Assembly (NCBI GenBank): GCA_964464925.1
Contig: CAYXLI010000004.1
Coordinates: 232,404 to 296,403 of the forward strand
Source: CAYXLI01 sp964464925
GTDB lineage: Bacteria > Acidobacteriota > Terriglobia > Bryobacterales > Bryobacteraceae
Reading direction: 5' to 3'
Length of the DNA: 64,000 bases
Under the pieces are notes generated by a model. The model was not told the origin of the DNA. It saw nothing but the letters and a program-made list of their open reading frames with translations, and did no database searches. The translations under genes were made by a program, and so were the position numbers. Of the stretch, positions 59,971 to 64,000 are shown one piece after another. The stretch's first letter is position 1. Each line of letters opens with the position of its first letter.

Positions 59971-60000
59971 CAAAAACATTTCTAGAGCGAAATGTTTTTG
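59971..60000. repeat. perfect 12-bp inverted repeat (hairpin)
   Basis: CAAAAACATTTC and GAAATGTTTTTG flank a six-base loop that holds the stop codon of the 131-aa gene. The stem is AT-rich, so either a transcription terminator/attenuator or a protein-binding dyad is possible. Confidence 0.7.
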
Positions 60001-60377
60001 TGCTGCCAAAGTCGATGACCACTCGGCAACTGTTCCAACCACACTGTTGAGCTTGCGGTGCACCGCGGGCGCACATCCACCGATTGACTTGACCGCCGCG
60101 TCTGCAGTTTCCGGTTGCATGCTCGTTTCGTGCGTTCGCCCTTGTCCGCCGGCCAATTGAGTTCCCTGATGGCAGCCTTGTGCGTGTTGCCTTCAACCTT
60201 CGTGCTGACCAGGTACGCGCGTTCGTCCTCGGTGAATCCCGTCTTGCGCAGCACCTCCGGCCAGTCGATGTCCAGAACTTCATCCGGCGAAGCAACGAGC
60301 TCTGGTAACTCCTCGAGGCTCAGACACGCTTCGCCGCCCAACCTGATTGGCTGCACTTTGCTTTGATCGCGTTTCAC
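59982..60377 (-). CDS. hypothetical 131-aa phage-operon protein
   Basis: The N-terminal 90 residues look coding: LGGEACLSLEELPELVASPD, LDIDWPEVLRKTGFTEDERA and KVEGNTHKAAIRELNWPAD, the latter resembling a sigma-like or HTH helix pair (possible late-gene or replication regulator). The last 40 residues are less convincing, so the true end may have been altered. Its GTG start overlaps the stop of the previous gene (GTGA). The stop lies in the loop of the hairpin at 59971-60000. Confidence 0.55.
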   Translation of the reverse strand: MKRDQSKVQPIRLGGEACLSLEELPELVASPDEVLDIDWPEVLRKTGFTEDERAYLVSTKVEGNTHKAAIRELNWPADKGERTKRACNRKLQTRRSSQSVDVRPRCTASSTVWLEQLPSGHRLWQHKNISL

Positions 60378-60571
60378 GCGCGGCGTACCTCCGGACTGGC
60401 CTGTGCCGGATTCGCGGTAGCCTGCGTCTGAACTCGGCGCACGAGGAGCCGGGCCCAGAGCTCCGGAAAACTACCAACCGGAAATTTCACGGGATCGGCC
60501 AAAATGACTTCGGCCGCCTCTCGATTTGTTCGATCCCACTGCTCGCGCCTGCTGGTCGACGTAATCTTCAT
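60374..60571 (-). CDS. hypothetical 65-aa protein coupled to the initiator
   Basis: A small basic protein, MKITSTSRREQWDRTNREAA then VILADPVKFPVGSFPELWAR and LLVRRVQTQATAN. Its ATG overlaps the initiator stop (TGATG) and its stop overlaps the next start, so all three are coupled. Position behind a replication initiator would suit a helicase loader or replication accessory, but it is too short to say. Confidence 0.5.
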   Translation of the reverse strand: MKITSTSRREQWDRTNREAAEVILADPVKFPVGSFPELWARLLVRRVQTQATANPAQASPEVRRA

Positions 60572-61635
60572 CAGAACGGGGGATCCTCCGTGATAGCTTC
60601 GAATCGCGGTGTGATCGCCGCGAGAGTTTGCGCCGGGGTCTTCATGCCCGTACTCCGCGTCATGCCGAACTTGTAAGCAACCGTCAGGAACCAGAACGGG
60701 CCATTCTTGGGACCGCCGTGCGTGCCAGGTAGGAGTTTCTTGTCGTTTCGCAGGTGTCGGAAGTATTCACAGATCTCAGCGGCCGTTCTGCCTTGGCCCG
60801 CATCCAGAATCCGGAGCCCAAGGGCTCTGCCCTGATACGTCCAGTCCCGGATATCTTCCCGCCCGCCGAGGTACCAAAACACGCAATCGTCAACGAGCTT
60901 CTTGTCGGCAATCGACCACTGACGTTCTGGAGCTAGTGGTCGCTGGCTGGGGTCCATCGCGTCGTATTCGGCGAGGGGAAGACCGTCATGCCGAGCGGCG
61001 GGTTCCGAACCGCGCTTTTTGCGGTTTGGAGCCTGCTGATCATAATGTCTCTGTTCTTCTAACCCTATGAATAAATCTCGTTCTTCAATAGGAGTCCGCA
61101 AATCTGCGGAGTCATCGGCCTTTTGATCCCGCAAATCTGCGGAGTCTAGATCCCGCAAATCTGCGGAGTCAAGCGTCGGTGCGATCGCATTGCCAACGTC
61201 CGCCAATGTCCGATCATGATCCCGCAAATCTGCGGAGTCATCAGGGCCATTGTTGAGCCAGTCCTGCCAGACGAACTCGTAGCGATTGGAGCGACCGCGG
61301 CCGCTCCGCAGTGAGCGCAAGACTCTCACATTTACGAGCGATTGGACCCACCTGGTTATCACGTCCTGCGATTTGCCGAACTCGTGCGCGAGCGTCTTGA
61401 TTGAGGGGTTGCACTGCCCGGTGTCGCGGTTGCAGTAGCGGGCGAGCCGGCCATAGAGCAGCTTGGCCCCTTCCGGTATTTCCGGTCGCCGTATGAGCCC
61501 GAGCGGAACGATGATGAAGTCACTGAAGATGTCGTAAGGGACAAAGCTCTGACCTGACTGGAGAGCCCGTTGCTTGTCCCGCCGCGCCGCGCTCCGCTTC
61601 GCCGCATCTGTTGATTGGGAGCCGCGCGAAGCCAT
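60571..61635 (-). CDS. HTH replication initiator-like protein with internal iterons
   Basis: A 354-aa protein. A winged-helix domain at about 45-130 reads PEGAKLLYGRLARYCNRDTG, CNPSIKTLAHEFGKSQDVIT and LRSGRGRSNRYEFVWQDWL, the layout of phage/plasmid replication initiators. The middle (about 135-185) contains four DSADLRD repeats, encoded by four identical DNA iterons. The C-terminal part has SIADKKLVDDCVFWYLGGRE and WFLTVAYKFGMTRS, like DnaD/replisome-organiser tails. The start at 61635 has GGAGG 11 bases upstream. Arrangement parallels lambda O, where the origin lies inside the initiator gene. Confidence 0.7.
   Translation of the reverse strand: MASRGSQSTDAAKRSAARRDKQRALQSGQSFVPYDIFSDFIIVPLGLIRRPEIPEGAKLLYGRLARYCNRDTGQCNPSIKTLAHEFGKSQDVITRWVQSLVNVRVLRSLRSGRGRSNRYEFVWQDWLNNGPDDSADLRDHDRTLADVGNAIAPTLDSADLRDLDSADLRDQKADDSADLRTPIEERDLFIGLEEQRHYDQQAPNRKKRGSEPAARHDGLPLAEYDAMDPSQRPLAPERQWSIADKKLVDDCVFWYLGGREDIRDWTYQGRALGLRILDAGQGRTAAEICEYFRHLRNDKKLLPGTHGGPKNGPFWFLTVAYKFGMTRSTGMKTPAQTLAAITPRFEAITEDPPF
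61096..61239 (+). repeat. four identical 18-bp iterons, candidate replication origin
   Basis: CCGCAAATCTGCGGAGTC occurs at 61096-61113, 61129-61146, 61153-61170 and 61222-61239. Three copies are also preceded by GATC. Each contains the small dyad CCGCA-AATC-TGCGG. Offsets of 33, 24 and 69 keep the reading frame of the host gene. An AT-rich stretch at about 61040-61095 adjoins them and could be the unwinding element. Confidence 0.7.
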
Positions 61636-61637
61636 CC

Positions 61638-62024
61638 TCAGCGGACCTCCCGCACGCCCGGCGTGCGCTGACGATCGCGCCATCTGTGCACGAGCTTGCG
61701 GCAGTTGGGCGGTGCCGGGAAGCACCGAAGCATCTCCATCTCGGCCGAGCCGGGCCACTGATTGGTCTTGCACTGCACTAACAGGACATCCGTTGTGCCG
61801 ATCGCGACGATGTCCCACTCGCCCAACGAGGCCGCGCTCCTAGAGCATCGATAGCCGCCAGCCTCGAGCAGTTTGATGGATCGGTGCTCGTTGCGCGTGC
61901 CTTTCGCCTTCGCGTTTAGGCGCCGTGCTGGAACATTTTCGGCTGATGTTGTATGCTGGCGCTGGCTAGTTTGAGAGCCTTCGCGCCGTGCACCGCGGCC
62001 GGGGGCTTCTTCATTTAGGGGCAT
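61638..62024 (-). CDS. PD-(D/E)xK-like nuclease (Holliday-junction-resolvase/VRR type)
   Basis: A 128-aa protein with a disordered basic N-terminus, then KGTRNEHRSIKLLEAGGYRC at about 41-60 (the E in the first helix), SLGEWDIVAIGTTDVLLVQC at about 66-85 and K in QCKTNQ. The order E...D(x)n-Q-x-K is that of PD-(D/E)xK nucleases such as Hjc, with Q replacing E. PAPPNCRKLVHRWRDRQR closes the fold. GGAGG lies eight bases before the ATG. Its stop is two bases from the initiator's ATG. A role in satellite replication or resolution of concatemers is inferred. Confidence 0.65.
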   Translation of the reverse strand: MPLNEEAPGRGARREGSQTSQRQHTTSAENVPARRLNAKAKGTRNEHRSIKLLEAGGYRCSRSAASLGEWDIVAIGTTDVLLVQCKTNQWPGSAEMEMLRCFPAPPNCRKLVHRWRDRQRTPGVREVR

Positions 62025-62038
62025 GCGCGTTCCTCCCG

Positions 62039-62239
62039 CTACTGAATCCCTCCGGCAGTTTCAAGCCACTTCCGTATAGCGGCGCGCGGCAAGATAAATC
62101 GTCGGCCGGCCTTGATGTGCGGTATCTTTCCAGCCTTGAGTAGTCCGTATACAGCGTGGTATCCGATGCCCAGTTCTCCCGCGAGGTGGCGAACCGAGCG
62201 ATAGACAACGGGAGTGGGCGCTTCTTCTTGCAGTTTCAC
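62039..62239 (-). CDS. excisionase-like HTH protein
   Basis: A 66-aa MerR/excisionase-type DNA-binding protein: YRSVRHLAGELGIGYHAVYG forms the helix-turn-helix, followed by LLKAGKIPHIKAGRRFILPR and AAIRKWLETAGG, the classical HTH_17 pattern. The GTG at 62239 has AAGGAGA at optimal spacing, so the longer frame to 62293 is rejected. First gene of the long minus-strand operon, under the promoter at 62300-62328. As an Xis it would direct excision and may repress or activate the operon. Confidence 0.75.
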   Translation of the reverse strand: MKLQEEAPTPVVYRSVRHLAGELGIGYHAVYGLLKAGKIPHIKAGRRFILPRAAIRKWLETAGGIQ

Positions 62240-62289
62240 CGAATCTTCTCCTTGCGTTTTTCCTTGTCCTGCTGGATAATTCCGACAGG

Positions 62290-62328
62290 ACATAACTCAT
62301 CGTAAGAAGTTCCGTGACTTATGTCAAG
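62290..62328 (-). promoter_or_regulatory. xis promoter with long operator dyad
   Basis: On the minus strand -35 TTGACA (62323-62328), a 17-base spacer and -10 TACGAT (62300-62305). An inverted repeat GACATAACTCA (62290-62300) and TGACTTATGTC (62316-62326) matches at 10 of 11 positions around 15 bases, flanking the -10 and overlapping the -35. It lies between divergent xis and XRE genes. Confidence 0.65.
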
Positions 62329-62342
62329 ATGGAAATAACCAC

Positions 62343-62792
62343 ATGGCAAGGCCGACGAACCGAACCCGATCCAATTTGTCCGAGGCGGTGCGTGAGCTTC
62401 GGAACCGACTTAATGAAACTCAGCAGAAGTTCGCAAACAGGATGGAAACTGCGATCGCAACTATCGCACGCTACGAGACGAGCCGCTCACCTAGCGGCGA
62501 AGCCTTACTGAAACTGAGAAGTATTGCAGAGCAGAACGGTCACTACGACCTTGCCGCCATTTTCGACGCGACTTACTTGGAGGATGCCCTGAGAGACAGA
62601 CAGGTCGGCCTAGTGACTCTGCCGCAAGATGCTGAAGGTCTCACAAAGAGTTTCCTGGTGGCGCGACTGGATGGCCCCGAGCAAATCGAACTTGCTCAAA
62701 GATTCATGCGCCAATTGGCGGGATCCGAACCCGGAGACGCGATGGAGCAGATCCAGCGCGCGCTCAGTACGACGTCGGCGCGCAAAGGATAG
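62343..62792 (+). CDS. XRE-family transcriptional regulator
   Basis: A 149-aa protein with a Cro/CI-type HTH at about residues 12-65: LSEAVRELRNRLNETQQKFA, NRMETAIATIARYETSRSPS and GEALLKLRSIAEQNG. The C-terminal half (about 75-149) has no peptidase motif, so this is not a LexA-like self-cleaving repressor. It is divergent from xis and followed after six bases by the integrase. It probably binds the dyad at 62290-62326 and may be the lysis/lysogeny-type regulator; whether it also binds the 51.6-kb operators is unknown. Confidence 0.8.
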   Translation: MARPTNRTRSNLSEAVRELRNRLNETQQKFANRMETAIATIARYETSRSPSGEALLKLRSIAEQNGHYDLAAIFDATYLEDALRDRQVGLVTLPQDAEGLTKSFLVARLDGPEQIELAQRFMRQLAGSEPGDAMEQIQRALSTTSARKG

Positions 62793-62798
62793 TCGACA

Positions 62799-64000
62799 AT
62801 GAGAGGCACCATCACTAAGCGCCCGATTTCTGGCGGGAAGAAGTTCTCTTGGGGGTTCGTGTTCGATCTCGGCCGCGATGAAGGCGGGAAGCGGCGCCAG
62901 ATCACGAAAAGCGGGTATCGGACTAAGGGCGAGGCTGAGGACGCCCTGGATACTGCGATTCGCGAGGCCCGGGATGGCAAACTACGGCCCATCGATGAAC
63001 TACTCGAACCCGCGATCGCGCACCAAGCGCCCAGACTCGCCGAGTTCTTCGAGACATGGTTCAGCACTAGGCCGGCACGAAAATGCGCGCCGAAGACGTT
63101 GGAGCGCTATCGCGAGATCTCTCAATACTTCCTGGCCCGCATCGGAACCCTGAGGCTCGATGAAATCAAGCCGTTCACTCTTGAAGCGCTTTTGAACGAA
63201 CTGCTCGATCACGGCGGCCGGAAGGACAAGAAGCACCCGGAAGGCAGGCCCCTGGCGCCCAAGACCGTGCGCGAAGCCGGGTTCCTGCTAAGGGCTTGCC
63301 TCGAAGCTGCGGTCGAGTGGGATCACATCTCAAAGAACCCGCTAAAGGCCTCCGTCATTCCGAAGCGTCAGAAGACAGACCCGCCGATGCCGGACCGCGA
63401 CGGACTCCAGGCAATGATGGACCAGGCTCGCGGTACGCGTCTTTTTCCACTGATCGCGCTTGCCGCGGCGACCGGATGCCGGCGGGGCGAATTGTTAGCC
63501 CTGCAGTGGACTGATATCGATTTCGAGAAAGCCATCATGTCCGTGAGTAAGAGCCTTGAGCAGACCAAAGCGGGACTTCGCGTCAAATCAACCAAGTCGG
63601 AAAAGCCTCGGGAGATCGTGTTGCCGCAAGCCGCGCTCGATGTCCTCAAGGAACACCGCGCCGTTCAGGAACAGGACCGCGAGATGTTCCGCGATACCTA
63701 CATGGACAACGGTCTCGTATTCTGCCGAGTTGATGGGTTCTATCACACGCCCGACAACATAACGGACAAGGTCACTGATCTCGCGCGCAAGGTCGGTTTA
63801 GAGAACGTCACACTGCATGGCCTGAGACACAGCCACGCCTCGGAGCTCATCAGCGCAGGAACGCCGCCTACGACGATTGCGGAGCGCCTCGGGCACGCCA
63901 ACGCCAATATCACACTGTCGATTTATTCACACCCACTGAAGCCCGACGCGGTCGCCGCGGCGAAGGCTTGGAATGACAAACTGAGCGACGTCATCACCGC
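62799..64000 (+). CDS. int: tyrosine recombinase/integrase (cut by window edge)
   Basis: About 400 residues are visible with no stop. The N-terminal arm-binding domain has GGKKFSWGFVFDLGRDEGGK (residues about 10-30), the core-binding domain FFETWFSTRPARKCAPKTLE at about 85, and the catalytic domain ATGCRRGELLALQW with Arg at about 227. Lys follows at about 260, the HGLRHSHA box at about 339, GHAN at about 364 and the nucleophile Tyr in SIYSHP at about 375. All catalytic residues are therefore present. Only a few C-terminal residues should be missing. Transcribed toward the predicted intact tRNA just outside the window. Confidence 0.92.
   Translation, partial: MRGTITKRPISGGKKFSWGFVFDLGRDEGGKRRQITKSGYRTKGEAEDALDTAIREARDGKLRPIDELLEPAIAHQAPRLAEFFETWFSTRPARKCAPKTLERYREISQYFLARIGTLRLDEIKPFTLEALLNELLDHGGRKDKKHPEGRPLAPKTVREAGFLLRACLEAAVEWDHISKNPLKASVIPKRQKTDPPMPDRDGLQAMMDQARGTRLFPLIALAAATGCRRGELLALQWTDIDFEKAIMSVSKSLEQTKAGLRVKSTKSEKPREIVLPQAALDVLKEHRAVQEQDREMFRDTYMDNGLVFCRVDGFYHTPDNITDKVTDLARKVGLENVTLHGLRHSHASELISAGTPPTTIAERLGHANANITLSIYSHPLKPDAVAAAKAWNDKLSDVIT

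Larger units (their letters stand above)
49024..64000. mobile_element. tRNA-integrated phage-like element (satellite or reduced prophage), right end outside window
   Basis: The element begins at a tRNA 3'-end fragment (49024-49052) and runs to a tyrosine integrase cut by the window edge. It contains xis-like, XRE, integrase, PD-(D/E)xK nuclease, iteron-bearing initiator, P27-like small terminase, HK97-like capsid and fibre-like genes, plus a left-arm cargo cassette. No large terminase, portal, head protease, tail-tube, tape-measure or lysis gene is visible in the approximately 15 kb. A capsid-bearing phage satellite is the preferred reading; a deleted prophage is the alternative. Confidence 0.8.

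Noticed and set aside
59926..60156. N-terminal extension of the 90-aa protein
   Set aside because: It reads through the preceding coupled gene and the hairpin; the RBS supports a start at about 59925.
61096..61239. CRISPR array
   Set aside because: The four repeats are only 18 bp, spaced 33, 24 and 69 bases apart (all multiples of three), and lie inside a coding frame; no cas genes are present.

Overview
The window looks like a chromosomal segment of an acidobacterium of the Bryobacterales/Solibacter type. The reasons are lineage-typical proteins: two secreted proteins that look like members of the Solibacter C-terminal family (TIGR03437-like), a VWFA-related Acidobacterial protein (TIGR03436-like), and a protein with the N-terminal ANRxNAxxSTGP signature common in that group. 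All assignments were made by reading the translations; no database search was run.

Layout, left to right. 0-3.4 kb: a small membrane methyltransferase, lysS, and a LolC/E-type permease translationally coupled to lysS. 3.5-6.4 kb: a secreted alpha/beta-hydrolase and lineage-specific proteins on the minus strand. 6.5-12.9 kb: an envelope-polysaccharide cluster on the plus strand (asparagine synthetase, ArnT-like glycosyltransferase, GT4 glycosyltransferase, Wzm/Wzt-type ABC exporter). 12.9-19.3 kb, minus strand: skp/ompH, bamA and a large secreted TIGR03437-like protein. 19.5-22.2 kb: small secreted proteins and a D-threonine-aldolase-like PLP enzyme. 22.3-29.1 kb: a compact minus-strand operon (PBP1, DUF4337, SDR, RNase J, GlcD-like oxidase). 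29.3-32 kb: a coiled-coil membrane protein, a CPA2 antiporter and OsmC. 31.9-35.9 kb: a DUF362 protein followed by cdaA-cdaR-glmM, the c-di-AMP/peptidoglycan-precursor module. 36-44.7 kb, minus strand: a VWA protein, a large repeat-type secreted protein, mreB, DUF1015 and a second TIGR03437-like protein. 44.8-47.3 kb: an arsenic operon (38-aa CxxC ORF, arsR, arsM, arsC) with a CDF transporter nearby. 47.4-49.0 kb: small genes, a truncated beta-barrel gene and an IS481-like remnant.

From 49,024 to beyond the right edge lies an integrated phage-like element. Its left boundary is a duplicated tRNA 3' end (T-arm, acceptor and CCA). Its right part carries excisionase-like, XRE and tyrosine-integrase genes, the last cut by the window edge. 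A long minus-strand operon encodes a PD-(D/E)xK-like nuclease, an HTH replication initiator with four identical iterons inside its own coding sequence, a P27-like small terminase, an HK97-type capsid protein and an exported fibre-like protein. I see no large terminase, portal, protease or tail-assembly genes in the roughly 15 kb visible, so this resembles a capsid-bearing phage satellite or a reduced prophage rather than a complete phage.

The left arm of the element holds a six-gene minus-strand cassette centred on a TIGR04255-like protein. It is expressed divergently from a plus-strand gene across three near-identical 19-bp palindromic operators, two of which sit in the spacers of divergent promoters. 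This cassette is the best candidate here for an undescribed accessory, possibly defensive, system under satellite/phage repressor control.
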